Shown in pieces: positions 37,780 through 49,930 of a DNA stretch of 64,000 bases. A program made the position numbers and the translations under genes. Each line of letters begins with the position of its first letter. Positions within the stretch are counted from its first letter, which is position 1. The stretch spans positions 20,341,239-20,405,238 of the forward strand of contig CM067067.1 in NCBI GenBank assembly GCA_033980235.1, written 5' to 3'. The notes beneath the pieces were generated by a model. The model did no database searches. It saw only the letters and a list, made by a program, of their open reading frames with translations, and was not told where the DNA came from. Origin of the DNA: Diadema setosum. Lineage: Eukaryota > Echinodermata > Echinoidea > Diadematoida > Diadematidae.

Positions 37780-38577
37780 TGCAAAATTGAATAATTGTGC
37801 AAAAGTCCCTGGACTGAACTGAATGACTGTGTCAATATGTCGCTGGACTAGGATCCCCAGTATCCCTATAGTCTTACGTTAAATGAATCTTTATTACTAA
37901 TTACAAAATTATCACCAACAAAAAGAAAAAAATAACGATGCATCGGATTTCACGATTTCATATTGAAAAATGCAGAAGTTCCGTGCAAGCTCTCCACGAT
38001 CAAAACTCGTTGGTTTTGACGTGATTGCACAAAGTGACTTTTTATTATACACGCATGAAACGACTGCTCGATATTTGACATTGCTATAATATGAATACAG
38101 TTTGCATCGCGATCACGGGGATAGGCCTACGTTATCATGAAGAATGCGGAGGATACTGCTTAGGTCATGCTCCTAGGATTATTTCCTCTACTCCTTCCTG
38201 TTCTCCTTCAGAAAAAAAAAAAAATGAACACAATAGATAGTGACTGACTTGATGGTGATATAGGTCTTTTTAAGGGGGGGGGGTGCCCACTTCCATGCTG
38301 CATGGGGAAAAAAACGAATTATACATTGAATCAATTGAGCTGCTTTAAGGGAACTGTTTCGGTGCAAGTTTTTTTTTTTTTTTTTTTAGTCTTATATTTT
38401 AGAAACCATAACTATGTTGACGAAGTTTGCTTGTTTGGTAAATTTCCTTTCATTTCATTTCAAAGAATGGCGTTGCATGAGCGGGAAACAACGAAAATCC
38501 TTCACTGCATGGTTGCCGAAATCCTCTGAAGATAATATTGGAAATCATTTACCAAGCATGAGGTCTTCCCATTATTG

Positions 38578-38609
<32 letters not shown>

Positions 38610-39705
38610 GATGTTTGCACGTCTTGACTAGCAGACTTACAAGGCAGCTCTAAACGCCTATCTGATATGAATGAACATATTAATCAGTTCGTTAACTTAT
38701 GATGACGGTGTTCATCCTTCCGGCGCAGGCGAAGACGACCACAACTTTTAGTATCACTACATTCCGTGACTGCGAAGATGGCTAATCAGCCTGATCCTCG
38801 CTCTCATCTTTGGAATGATTACGATAATAATGGGTAAAGTAAAGTGTTGTGACTTGCGCGTGAATTGTTAAAGTGAGGAAGAGTTGCAAAGGGTCGTCAG
38901 CCTCACTCTCTCGTTCTGGCCCACTTATTTCCAGTGTCAAGATTTAATCAGGACGGCTTAAATTATAATTTGTTATGACAGGGACAAAAAAAAACAACAA
39001 CAACAACATATAAACAAACAAACACGCACACACACACACAATAAGCGCCGTTTTGGTCTTGATTGATTAATGAAATGCGCATTTCTTTGGGAAAGGAAGA
39101 AAAGGAGCAATTAAAACTAACGCCATCAGTGATCGCTGAAAGACAATGAGATTATCCTTTGGCTGTGATGCGTCATGTGGTAAAGTTTGTCTTGTTCATT
39201 GAAGGGATAATTATACCTGCTGATGATAGCTGCCTATATCTAACCTTGAAGTACAAATTATACTACACACTGACAAACGACACACATAAAGTTACACGCA
39301 AATGTGAGTTATTTACTTTTATTTGCTATCTCGATGTATGACTTGAACTGGCGAATATTTATTGAGAACCACAATCAATCACGAGTGTTGTTGACTTGCT
39401 CGAAGTTACATAGTTTGAGTCAAAGATGTTTCTCTTCGTAATTACGAATATGGTCAGTCAGGAATATGTTGCAATGGTCGTTACCTTGCCAGAGATAGAT
39501 ATTGATTTCTGAGAATAATCTCCTCCGAACTTTCCAACTTTGGATACATAAATATATTTCATCACCTGATCGTCACAATACAGGAAAAAAAGAAGAAGAA
39601 ATAAGTATCGTCTATTATCATATCGTCATAATTTTCTGCTGTCAAAAAGAGAATTTTTACTCCTATAAAAATCGAAGTGCAGTGCAGTACACCTTTAAAT
39701 AGTAA
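37780..39705. other. Intergenic between the palindrome and the creatine kinase 3' end
   Basis: GT and CA microsatellites and a poly(T) run near 38,370. No coding signal recognised. Confidence 0.6.
38583..38608. repeat. (GT)n microsatellite
   Basis: Thirteen GT units. Confidence 0.95.
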
Positions 39706-39711
39706 TTTATT
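39706..39711 (-). terminator. Candidate poly(A) signal of the creatine kinase gene
   Basis: AATAAA on the minus strand 246 bases after the stop codon, the first perfect hexamer downstream. Assigned by position only. Confidence 0.35.
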
Positions 39712-39956
39712 TCATGCTCTGTATAAAGAACGTTGATATTTCAGTATAGACACTTGTCGAGATAAATACAGCTGAGTTACATTCATAATGGCGACAGGTA
39801 AGTTAATTGAATTCTTTCACTCATGATGATACAAAATAATGATAACTATCGCCACTAGCGAAAATCTATAATATATACTCTTTGTTATTTCATATAAGTT
39901 AATCGCAAATACAGGTTACATGATTGTCTTAATGTGTTATTATGGTGTTGTGACAT

Positions 39957-40058
39957 CTACTTGGGGATGAGGTGTTCAATGGACCGACCCTTTTCCAACA
40001 ACTTCTCCATCTTGACGAGGAGGTCGACTCCGTCAATGACTCGCTGGACGAGTTGGAC
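39957..40058 (-). CDS. CKMT1: Mitochondrial creatine kinase exon 7 with stop (residues 395-427)
   Basis: A long pyrimidine tract and CCTCCAAG precede it. It reads [14 protein letters not shown], then [19 protein letters not shown] and TAG at 39,959-39,957. The family motif after the gating loop (VELVQ..VDGV..LI..E..LE.G..I) is conserved. The tail is shorter and less basic than in vertebrate forms. Confidence 0.92.
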   Translation of the reverse strand, partial: VQLVQRVIDGVDLLVKMEKLLEKGRSIEHLIPK

Positions 40059-43000
40059 CTTGGAGGGAAAAAGTGGGAAGACATCTCAGTTTTATGATTT
40101 TATGTTTGTTTTTCCTCTCAGGTGACATCAAAGTGAAATATCACGTCATGATTACGTTGCCATTAATACACGAATGGGAGAAGTTGCATTAAATTCGACT
40201 ACTGAATGAGAAAGTTTCGACAATCTATTTCACATTTCACATCACTATTTTTGATAAATTTCGATCATTATTGTTGGAAAAGAAAGAATTGAAATATTTG
40301 TTTTAACAGAGTATTTATGAAATATTATACTATCGGTTACAGCAACAACAACAAGAAAAAAAAAGAAACAAGATGAGATGATGACGTCACTGTCGTACAA
40401 CTCAGAATATATTCAGTCTGCACATATTTTTGTCAAAAAAAAAAATGGCAACTATGCGATCCCCTCAGAAAGCTTGATTGTTGTTATTGCTTCAACCGTT
40501 CAATCAAATTGCGAAGGATGTGATTGATTATTCTGTATTTCATTCAAAGAATAACATCTCTGGTGATGAACAATTCAGTAGATTAACATGAGCTGACGAT
40601 GGCCATTAAATTCTCTAATTTGTGTTTTGCGTGATAATGACCGAATTAATGATTTCTTGAAAACATCAGAAACGTTACATGTACAAAATACCATGGCTTT
40701 TTCAGTGTACTTCCGCTTTCATTGAATATGCTGCGATCTCCTCATTTGGTCTTACTCAAAATAAAACTCAACAAGTCATCATAAGCATATGCAAGGGGGT
40801 CACATTTCCTTTGAAGCAATATTGTCCATCTACAAACCATTTTAATTGAGAATGTTCGTGACCAAACAAGCCCTGCATGGGGGTCATTAGCTACTTTATC
40901 AAGCGTTTTGTCAAATATTTCTTCTGACAAATTTGCTCTCAGCCAACTGCAGATGCAAGGATTTCGATAGCTTTAAAAAAAATTCAGAAAAAAAAAATCT
41001 GACACAATGCTTGATGAAACATCTCCTTCATGTGTTAAATATGAAAAACGTAAATTCTCCTCGTCAGCCGTTGTTGTATGCGAGTATGCATGTGCGCGTT
41101 TGTATACCTTATAATTATGTTTATTACCAATCGTTGAACACTTAAAAACTGGCATGATTTTACAATGTCTGGTATGTTACCGCTTTTGGCGCCATTAAAA
41201 ATGTTATAGGAACAGGGCAATGACACTCAAAAAGCTGCACTTATGCAAGTGCATATTAATACATGCCCGCATCTTTTCTCATTAGAATACGAGCGTTGGC
41301 TTCCAGACAGACAGGACACATACTTCTCAAGCTCGCGCTATATCGTAAACAAGAGATCATGTTTAAAAAAAAATAAATAAATAAATAAATCACTGAGATT
41401 ACAGCTTGGTTGCCGATTTAATTACGTGCCCCATCTGTAAATAATTTACCATAGACCTACATGTTAGAATATCAAACATGCTTCAACACGCAGAAGATTC
41501 AATGTCGTATGTGCTACAAAACCATCCCAGTAAACCAAGTAGTTTCACAAAAAAATTAATACTAGTAATTCACTGTAGTCAGTGTTATGTAGACCTATTT
41601 GCACATAGAGGGTTTTCTGCTCAAATTTCACCAAGAGGTCTGTTGAGTAAGACTAAGGTTTCAAGACCAAACATATTTACGTGTTTTTGATAATTTGAGT
41701 ATTTTGCTTTGATTTGGTCTGTACAAATTTAAAAAAAAAAAAATGCAGGTACACAGAATACGGATTGTCTTTGTGTGTATGACATGTGTGTGTGTCATCG
41801 ATGCGTTGTATGGTGAGTAACTGTATGATGATAAAGTTTCCTGCATGAGGATTTCTTCATCATTTCCTCACACAATCACACTTCGTTTGCTTGAATGAAA
41901 ATACACTTTGTGACGGTATAACTGGATGAATGTAATGAAAACCTCAGAGTAACCCTGGAGTTTTAGAACCTAACAGTCCAATACCGTAGTACACAGTGTC
42001 CAAAGTCCTAGGCACAAAAAAAAAAAAAAGGCATAACCACTGTGAAAACGTAAACAATATATAGAATTGTCATGTTGACAGTACATGACTTTCAGGGTGC
42101 ATGGTTTGATACGAGTATCGTAACGTCAGACACTATATTTTTGGGTCTTGCGTTTGATAGCGTGCTTGCTTTATTCGTGCGTGTCACTTGAAACGATTAA
42201 GTCTTTCCCGTATGAGCGAAATGATTTACGCGGGCTATTATGAAGGAAAAAATACTAGCAGTTAAGTATTCTTACCTCGGATTGGCCAAGGCGATCCAAG
42301 TTCGAAATGTCGAAGGTGTCACCGACGGTGGCGCTGTCCACTCCGCCAGTTCCTCGCTTTTGGAGCCTCAGACTGTCCAGAATGGTGTCGAGACGCTGAA
42401 TGTCCTGTATTTAGTCAACCGCAAAAGAAAAGAGGGTGCTGTTTTTAAAAAAACAGATATTCCGGTGCAGGGAACTCAGCTGTCATACAGTAATCAGAAA
42501 TAATACCTTTTTTGTCATGACGGAGATAGCATGAAAGTGTCCTGCATGGACGTGTCAAGAAGGCTTTTGTCAAAGTGCGCTTGCTTAGAAAATTAAACAA
42601 CAAACACAAACAAATACAATTCACATCCTTCGGTAACAGATGGTATTTTGTATTGATTAGGGAAAGGGGATATGCCGTAGGGTCTCTTACCTTTGAGAGA
42701 TGAGGGATGCGAATGTGCACTCCTGCGCGCAGTCCGGTGCCGAGGTTTGAAGGGCAAGTGAGGATGTAGCCGAGATGTTCGCTCCACATGAACTCCCAGC
42801 CTTTCGCCTTGATCAGATCTTCAACCTGATGCAAACAGACAAACAGAATTACGTTAAAATCTATTCACATTATTAGATTGGCTCCAATATAGACTTGCGT
42901 TTCCTGTCATTGCACATAGTATGAAATAATATAACCTTGTGTTCATCTCATTTTGTAAATGGTAGGTAATTTTGGTAATGGCTAACGGTTACATTATATA

Positions 43001-43329
43001 TATGTTGCGAATTCACGTATTGGCTCCAATATAGCGAAGAATCAAGAAATAAACTAGTAATGCATTATTTCGCCAATAAGAATGAGTTTATTGAACAACT
43101 CAAATTTTCGGTGGCCTCCACCTTCTTCAGGAGTCTCGACGGGGAATGTCAATACCAAAACATAAATTGAACATGAAGAGCGCGTACTCATACACAGAAT
43201 TGGTTGCTATGAGAGTGCGCCCTTTACAATGATGTTGCCATGTAGACGAAATGTAGTCAAGGTACCCCACGCATAAGGAGGAGGACATTGACATGTTTAT
43301 TACGTAACAATGGTGTTCAATTATTATGA

Positions 43330-43372
<43 letters not shown>

Positions 43373-44065
43373 GCGAATATTATGATTTCATGTCTCCATC
43401 TTAATAATCAATTTACTCTTATTTTGTATTATTTTCTGTAGATGGATTCACACTGTCATCCTATCACTCAGTTGTATGAGTCAATCAATTTCACACTTGC
43501 ATGTTCAAATCTGTTTAGATTTCAGCGAGACACCGAACTGTGGTTTTTGTAATTGATGATTTCATCTGTTTCTTAACAGGAATTATTATACCAACTTCTT
43601 CCTACCGATGATTTTTGTATTTTAAGTCATGAAACAATTGAATTGTTGGAGCGCTCTTTAACCTAATTTTGTAACTTATGGTACGTTGATGAGTACATAA
43701 TGTCTATATCATAACATGTGATATACAAAGTATAGTTAATACAATATATTGAACACCATTGTTACGTAATAAACATGTCAATGTCCTCCTCCTTATGCGT
43801 GGGGTACCTTGACTACATTGCGTCCACATGGCAACATCATTGTAAAGGGTACGCACTCTCATAGCAACCAATTCTGTGTATATGAGTGCGCGCTCTTCAT
43901 GTTCAATTTATGTTTTGGTATTGACATTCCCCGTCGAGACTCCTGAAGAAGGTGGAGGCCACCGAAAATTTGAGTCGCTCAATAAACTCATTCTTATTGG
44001 CTAAATAATGCATTACTAGTTTATTTCTTGATTCTTCGTTATATTGGAGCCAATACGTGAATTCG

Positions 44066-44111
<46 letters not shown>

Positions 44112-47100
44112 AACAATTAAGAGCAGATCATTCTATTTCACCACAAATGAAACGAGTACGATTGCTCACAATGACGACACTAATGATGATGATTAACTAC
44201 GATCTTATGGTAGGAATTTCTCAACGTCAACGGGACATCAAAGAGGTCAAGGACCAGTGATGCCATCCCAAGAGATGTGGGAGAATACGGTGTGGTAAGT
44301 TGGAGTCGATACTAAACCGTACCTGGTTGAGTCCTCGGCAGAATCTCTCGAAGACCCTCCTCATGTTTCCGCCCTTCTCCATGGAGATGATGCGGGTGTG
44401 GTCCTCCTCGTTGATCCAGACCAGGAAGTTCTTGTTGTCATTGTGCCTGTTGACCCGTCAATCAACGACATGAGCCATACAACGACGTCATTAGAGATGA
44501 TACCACTCTGTCATCATCATAGTAACCTACTGCAATCAATAATGTTCCCATCTTTCTCTTTAAAAAGTGAAATAAATGAATTCAACGTAAGTAGAAAGAC
44601 CATCTTAATATAATTTTATAGAGTAACGGGTAGATGGACAATGAATGAACCAACGAATGCATTTATGAAATTTGAAGAAAGGAAAAAAAAAAGAAGGTGA
44701 ATAGTATAAACAGATTTTCTCTTCACCAGATGCCTCGTGCATCGGGCCAGTCACGTGCCATCCCCGCACAGGTCAGAAGGGGCGACACGGGTTTGTCGAA
44801 GAGGAAGTGGTCGTCAATCAGCTGCTGCTGCTCGTCCTCCGTCATGTTCGCCAGCGCGAAGTAGCGTCCCCGGAGATCGCCCCTCAGTCCCATGAGGGCG
44901 TCGACAACCACCTGGATGCAAAATACATTTTGATTTATCGTGGTTTTTTTTTTTTTTAAGGCTAGTTTATTTATTTGTCTGTTTACTTGAGTTGATTAGA
45001 TTCGACACTAATGAGAAAGGCGTTGGCATATGAAGGTGTTTTGTCAGTGAGGTGTTGTCTGCAATAATGAAAGCAATTGATTATCTCGGCTTATACACTC
45101 GAGTCGTCTGTGAAATGCGTATTCGTTGAACACTCTATGGACAAATATTTTAGAACGAAAACTAATTATCACAATCACTCTGGCATCTCTCATACACGAG
45201 GACGGCATCAAGAAATAAAAAGTGAAGGTGATGCCCAGAACCCTGAAAGGCGGAAGGTCTGTTTACACAGACATTCTATCATTCAGATGTCGAAAAAAAA
45301 AAAAAACCAAAAACTAAAGTGAATATAATAAATCCATATAATAAATAATAAATATAATAAATCCATGTATACTAGTCTAGTATCACACAGTCCTCCATTC
45401 CACTGTAATATACTGCATTAGTGGCAATACATTATCGTTATAAATTTCCATTGCTTTGTTTTTTTATTATTGTCGACGCTTCCCTACGAGAAATAGTGAG
45501 GTCAAGCCTATACCTGCTCCACCATGCGCCTCTCAGCGCGGTTGCAGGCCGGTGGGAGACTGAGTCCACGGATGCTTCGTCCGGTTCGCACGCGGGAAGA
45601 TAGGACATACTTGGAGTCGAGCATACCGCCTCGAATCTTGGACGCATCCAAGTCTGTCGGGTGGATGTCGTCGGGACCGTAGCCATTGTGTCGTTCGTCG
45701 ATTACGGGATCGAACAGTTCCTTGAACACCTGCGCAAAGAAAGTGGGAAAGAAAATGGTTGTAATAACCAATATGAATGAACCTCATCATAGACACGACA
45801 ATTTTAATCAAAGACAGGTGATATTTGTAGATTTTCAATTATAAGCCAACTGTTGTTTCCATGAATTTCGCATGTATGATTTCCAATGCCAAAGCCTGCA
45901 TTCTTTTAATTTCAAGATCTTTTTCTTTTAATTTCCATCTATAGAGGGGATTTTCAACGGACTTCCATAAAAAACCTCACCGGCGCCTCATCCAGGTTAT
46001 CTAAACTATATCGACGAGTTAATGAATGTTAATGGTACACTTTCTGAACTAGACGCGGCCAAAGTATTTGCAACATCTTTGGTAAAATGATCATTCTCCT
46101 TTGTTTAATGAGGGAATTAGTGAAAACGCATTTGCTGCTGTACATTTATGAAGGATTATATACTGAAAACCCATTTTCCTTCATGACTATGTATGTCCAT
46201 GATTTCTCTTATTATGGCTACTACTAAACACTGATTAATTCAGTACTTTTTTACGTCTACGTAAAGGACAATTATTATTTGTCAACCAGTTGCAGCATTA
46301 CATTTTTGCTCTATAATCAAGTTCAGAACTGAAGCCTTGGTCGACTTTTATTGCTATCGTGAGACATTACCAAATACGTAAAAGGTAAGACAAACCAACA
46401 AGGCTTTTGAAAACAAGGGTATAGGAAAATGCCGATGAGTCCCGGAAGAACAAAAACGACAACGCAACAATAAAAGGACACTCATCGTGACGTAAATTGA
46501 GGGCGGTGAGTTGGCGGGTCTGGACTGAGCAATGTTGTGTGTAAACATACCGTCCCCTCTAGCAAGAGGCAAAACCCTCGGATAGGACATAAAATGGAGG
46601 TCCCGTGTGTGAGAGAGTCACAGCTCATGCACGTAAAAGATCCCGCTTCATTCATTCATCGCAAAGAGCAGGGTGTCTAACCCGGTGAAGCGGTCCCACC
46701 CCACATCCAACTGGACCCCATGGAAGACCAGCTTAGTGTAGCTGAATATGGGCTATCCAGCCATCTTCACGATGGAAAATGAACAACAACAACAACAACA
46801 ACATGATGCGCCAAGTTATGTTTAGTCTTCAGTAGGTATCTTTTAGGCCTATAATTCCTCCTTGCAAGACACGTACTGGCCGAGGCTGAGGCAGACAGCG
46901 ACTGCAAGTTTAGGCGAACTTTTCTGACGTTGCAACATCCTGGAAAGGACGAGTATAACTTGTCCATGAACTGCTGTCAACAGCATCTAACAGGAAAACT
47001 ATTATCTAATTCGAACTGAGTGGACTAGCTGATTCTCTCCATTAGCTTTTAATTGGAAAAGGCATGGGATAAAAATTGAGTGTGCAAATTGAGTCAGAAA

Positions 47101-47532
47101 AAAAAACGGATAACTGAACAGATGGAATATTCTCGTCACCTCATAGGATTCTTCGTCACCGGCAACCATTCCGACCGTCTTGATGAACGGATGTCCCGGG
47201 TTGTCGACTCCAGTTTGTATGCACTCGTCCAAGGTGTAGCCGTTGGGCGTGCTCAGTCTGCTCAGGCGGCCGTACATGCCGGGTGTCAGGTGAGACGACA
47301 TCACACTGTTGTGCGTCGAGAGGTCAGGGTAGTTGGCCGAAGGCGGGAAGTTGGACTTCTGTCCAAAATTCTGCTTTTGGGTACCGTCTGGCTCGACAGA
47401 GCAGCACGCGGCAGCCTGTGTCTGGCGCTGAGAGGATGTAAGGCAAGTGAGCCCGATGCCCACTCCAGTGGCCGCGGCCGCCATGGCCGCTACGCCGCGC
47501 GGACCCAGTCGCTGCCAAACTGCAGAGGCCAT
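39957..47532 (-). CDS. CKMT1: Mitochondrial creatine kinase (complete, seven exons)
   Basis: Phosphagen kinase of the mitochondrial intermembrane space that transfers phosphate from ATP to creatine. Exons on the minus strand are 47,532-47,140, 45,729-45,514, 44,911-44,727, 44,446-44,323, 42,825-42,691, 42,404-42,276 and 40,058-39,957. They join with GT-AG introns of 1,410, 602, 280, 1,497, 286 and 2,217 bp to give 427 residues (human ubiquitous form 417). Residues 1 to about 65 are a basic, Ala-rich presequence with no charge until Arg8, typical of mitochondrial import. The N-domain ([18 protein letters not shown]), flexible loop ([19 protein letters not shown]), [17 protein letters not shown], catalytic INEEDH (Glu278/279) and [17 protein letters not shown] (reactive Cys330) are all present, as is the C-terminal RGTGGVDSA loop. 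The ATG at 47,532 has A at -3 and G at +4. The C-terminus ends IEHLIPK and lacks the basic tail of vertebrate forms. The presequence and family motifs separate it from cytosolic and flagellar creatine kinases. Confidence 0.96.
40059..42275. other. Creatine kinase intron 6 without recognised elements
   Basis: The largest intron of the gene. It holds A-rich tracts and chance frames only. Confidence 0.6.
42276..42404 (-). CDS. CKMT1: Mitochondrial creatine kinase exon 6 (residues 352-394)
   Basis: The acceptor is CTAAATACAG and the donor GTAAGAAT, both phase 0. It reads [20 protein letters not shown] through [19 protein letters not shown] to QSE. It holds the substrate-gating loop that follows RGTGG. 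Confidence 0.94.
42691..42825 (-). CDS. CKMT1: Mitochondrial creatine kinase exon 5 with reactive Cys (residues 307-351)
   Basis: The acceptor is TTGCATCAG and the donor GTAAGAG, phase 0 on both sides. It reads [14 protein letters not shown], then [19 protein letters not shown], then IRIPHLSK. The Cys is the family's hyper-reactive active-site cysteine. Confidence 0.97.
43003..44072. mobile_element. 1.07-kb inverted-repeat element in creatine kinase intron 4
   Basis: Arms 43,003-43,321 and 43,748-44,072 are near-identical inverses: TTGCGAATTCACGTATTGGC at the left edge, GCCAATACGTGAATTCGCAA at the right. The spacer is 426 bp and begins with a (TTA)n tract. Each arm contains CTCCTGAAGAAGGTGGAGGC followed by CACCGAAAATTTGAG (inverted in the left arm). 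The origin is unknown; inverted terminal repeats also occur in Penelope-like elements. Confidence 0.88.
44323..44446 (-). CDS. CKMT1: Mitochondrial creatine kinase exon 4 (residues 265-306)
   Basis: The acceptor is GGTCAACAG and the donor GTACGG. It completes Trp265, then reads [18 protein letters not shown] to [10 protein letters not shown]. The Glu pair of INEEDH is the catalytic acid/base of guanidino kinases. Confidence 0.95.
44727..44911 (-). CDS. CKMT1: Mitochondrial creatine kinase exon 3 (residues 204-265)
   Basis: The acceptor is TGCATCCAG and the donor GTGAAGAG, splitting the Trp codon TG|G. It reads [13 protein letters not shown] through [14 protein letters not shown] to [11 protein letters not shown]. 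Confidence 0.96.
45514..45729 (-). CDS. CKMT1: Mitochondrial creatine kinase exon 2 (residues 132-203)
   Basis: The acceptor is TTTGCGCAG and the donor GTATAGG, both phase 0. It reads [17 protein letters not shown] through [18 protein letters not shown] to RRMVEQ and carries the Arg residues that bind ATP phosphates. Confidence 0.96.
46501..46802 (+). mobile_element. tRNA-derived SINE lacking its internal promoter
   Basis: Same family as 62,785-63,140, in the first intron of the creatine kinase gene and antisense to it. The head GGGCGGTGAGTTGGC joins directly to GGGTCTGGACTGAGC, deleting about 50 bp that hold most of the A box and the whole B box. The rest of the body and the AAC tail are intact. 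Confidence 0.87.
47140..47532 (-). CDS. CKMT1: Mitochondrial creatine kinase exon 1 (residues 1-131)
   Basis: Contains the start codon, the presequence ([13 protein letters not shown], then an Ala/Gly run) and the N-domain up to GDEESYE. The donor is GTGACG after GAG, phase 0. An upstream non-coding exon is possible and was not resolved. Confidence 0.94.
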
Positions 47533-49918
47533 TTCCGATAGTGTGTCCGTGATGACTTGTCCCTAGGATACCTCGAGAGAGGACACAAGGTAACTAGCTC
47601 TCACGTTTCATGCGATCCTCCTAAAATCTCTTAGAATCTGCTGTATTTAGGGACATGGATGAACATCGACTCAAGCAAAGCTATCTCCTGGCTCAGGTTG
47701 TAGTAATGCGGCAGAGGAACGGAAGATATTTGATTTCCGGTAAATAAATAATCGCTTACTGATTCAGAATGAAGTTAGAGTGAAAAAACAACACCCACAA
47801 TAACATACAATAAGCAAACAACAACAACGAACAACCTGACAATGTCTCTTTCTAGCGCTAGACTCAGTGAAGTAAAACAAGATATCGTGTCATCGTGATT
47901 TGACACTCTCTTTTTTCAGTGTGTTTTATATGTGCCCCCCCCCCCCCATTACTACTTTAATACTAGACTTGGATTGAAGTTTATCTAGGTCCTATCTAGG
48001 TCCTATATGACAGTCTAAAACTAACTGCATACCTTATTGGAGCCCTACGCGAATAACATGAATATATTCAACATGATAAAATGCATCCATACATCCATCC
48101 TATGGGTGGAAAAAGCATTTACGAGGGTATCAAGATGACGAACAGTGACGAATCGAAATGATGGAATCTTGAGCGTGGGGGGGGGGGGGGGGTAGGGCCA
48201 GCGAACCCATGAGAACGAAACGCATGTTTTCAAGAATGATGGAAAACGAACTGATTTTATGCACATAAAAGGGCTTATCGACCTCACAAGAACGCCGCAG
48301 ATGGCCTCCAATTCTTCACTTATTAGAACTCTAGTTTCTTTACATTATCAATAGGCAATTCTTACCTTTTTTACTTTTCTTACTGCTTGCCCAGCCCGAC
48401 CAGTCGACGTCTTCTTGTGTTTGGGGATTCTAGATGACTGATGTTGCTATGGTCAAGGATGCCGATTTGTTTGATGATGATGCACGCGGACGCGCCCCCA
48501 TACCACTACGCGCACCCCCTGTCACGACAAGATTTCTGGGGTTGCTATATGACGTCACATTTATTGCGCTGATCAGATCTAGAAACAAAGCTTTGATGAT
48601 GACGTCACTACGCATATAGACAGTGCTGAAGGAACAACTGCAGTGCATCTGGCAAGGATGACAATCGGAACTATACTGTAGTGTACAGACAGTACGTAAA
48701 CCCATTCCGTTCTTCTTTTTCGTCTTGTTCTTGTTTTTCTCCTCCTCCTCCTCCTCCTCCTTCTTCTGGTTAAGTCTGCCTCCTTCAATTAGCTGAAGCT
48801 TCTTGCAGACCTGTGTGTTCACAGTCAGTTTTTCTACTTCCAGATGAGTATTATTTTCATCATACAATGTGATACAGTTTATTTACAGATATTTACAAGC
48901 ACAAAATTTGATACGGAAAATAAAGATCATGCGCAACTCTCATCAACCGTCTGTCGATTACGGATGGATCCAACAGATGGTGCTGCAACAATTTCCGAGA
49001 ACAGCGCATTCTTTTTTAAGTCTTTTTTATTGCAATCGTATGACCCTACAATACTGAATTAACCTCTTGGCCTTTTTTTTTATACTAACCTGTTTACTTT
49101 GTCCCCTACTTGAAGAATTATGGTATTTTTTTCCCCTGGATATTTGCAATGTTGTCATCTATGCCATTTTTTACCCAAAGAGTCTAGTAGCTGACTCTCC
49201 GTGTGCTACTTCGGCTCATATATCCCTCTATTTTCTATTTTCTTGTCTTTCTTCAAGGCGTCAAAATTTCGCTTTCCCCAGTAACTATCTTCTGTTTCTC
49301 TCGGCATGCTTCTGCCGAAGATCGCTGTTTATGTTTATGTTTATGTTGTTTCTGTTGTTCTGTTACAGTTTCTGTCTCTTCTTTGCGTTCTTGTCTGCTA
49401 TTTTGTCTTCAGTTCGTCAGTCTTGTCCATCCCGTTTTGTCCTTTACAACCTTTTCTTTAGTAGTTGTCTTGCTGTCTAGTCTTGTTTTATGTTAGTTCG
49501 CGTCTATATAAATGTATTTATTTGTTAATCTAATTTCTAGTGGGCTTCCAGACTTCTTCCACTTTGTTATCTTTTTGTATATACGACGGTTCAATTTATC
49601 TTTTCGTTGATGTTCTTCTCCAGAGGGACCCACATACTACAAGCTCTGTCTTTTTAGTGGGTCCCTCCATTTTTCGCATTTAAAACAATGGTATACATGT
49701 ATTTCGCTTTGATCACTTATGTTTCTTTCTTGCAATACAATGTATGAATGTATGATTCAAGCTCCTTGTGTTCCCGGAAAGAACGAATGACGGCGCGAGT
49801 TATAGTTCTAAAGGGTTCTTTCATAATTTATATTATCCGGGGTTTTAAATGTTTGTTGGTTCAAGTTTTTCCTGGCTAAAAGGTCATTCTCACACAACAT
49901 TTACTGATCAGTGTCATT
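47533..49918. other. Upstream of creatine kinase, no gene recognised
   Basis: Promoter elements could not be picked out. A 12-base C run lies near 47,937 and a 15-base G run near 48,177. At 49,625-49,670, GGGACCCAC and GTGGGTCCC form a stem within pyrimidine-rich DNA, reminiscent of a LINE 3' UTR; no coding part is attached. Confidence 0.45.
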
Positions 49919-49930
49919 ATCATGGTATCT

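Noticed and set aside
39934..40125. Plus-strand frames over creatine kinase exons (also at 42,240, 45,421 and 47,080)
   Set aside because: Antisense shadows of the minus-strand coding exons.
49067..49496. Hydrophobic 137- and 97-codon plus-strand frames resembling membrane proteins
   Set aside because: A pyrimidine-rich tract translates as Phe/Leu/Ser/Cys in any frame; no domain, and the frames overlap.
49849..49930. The upstream ATG as a start for the LINE protein
   Set aside because: The element begins at 49,931 after the 12-bp duplication; upstream codons are host sequence.
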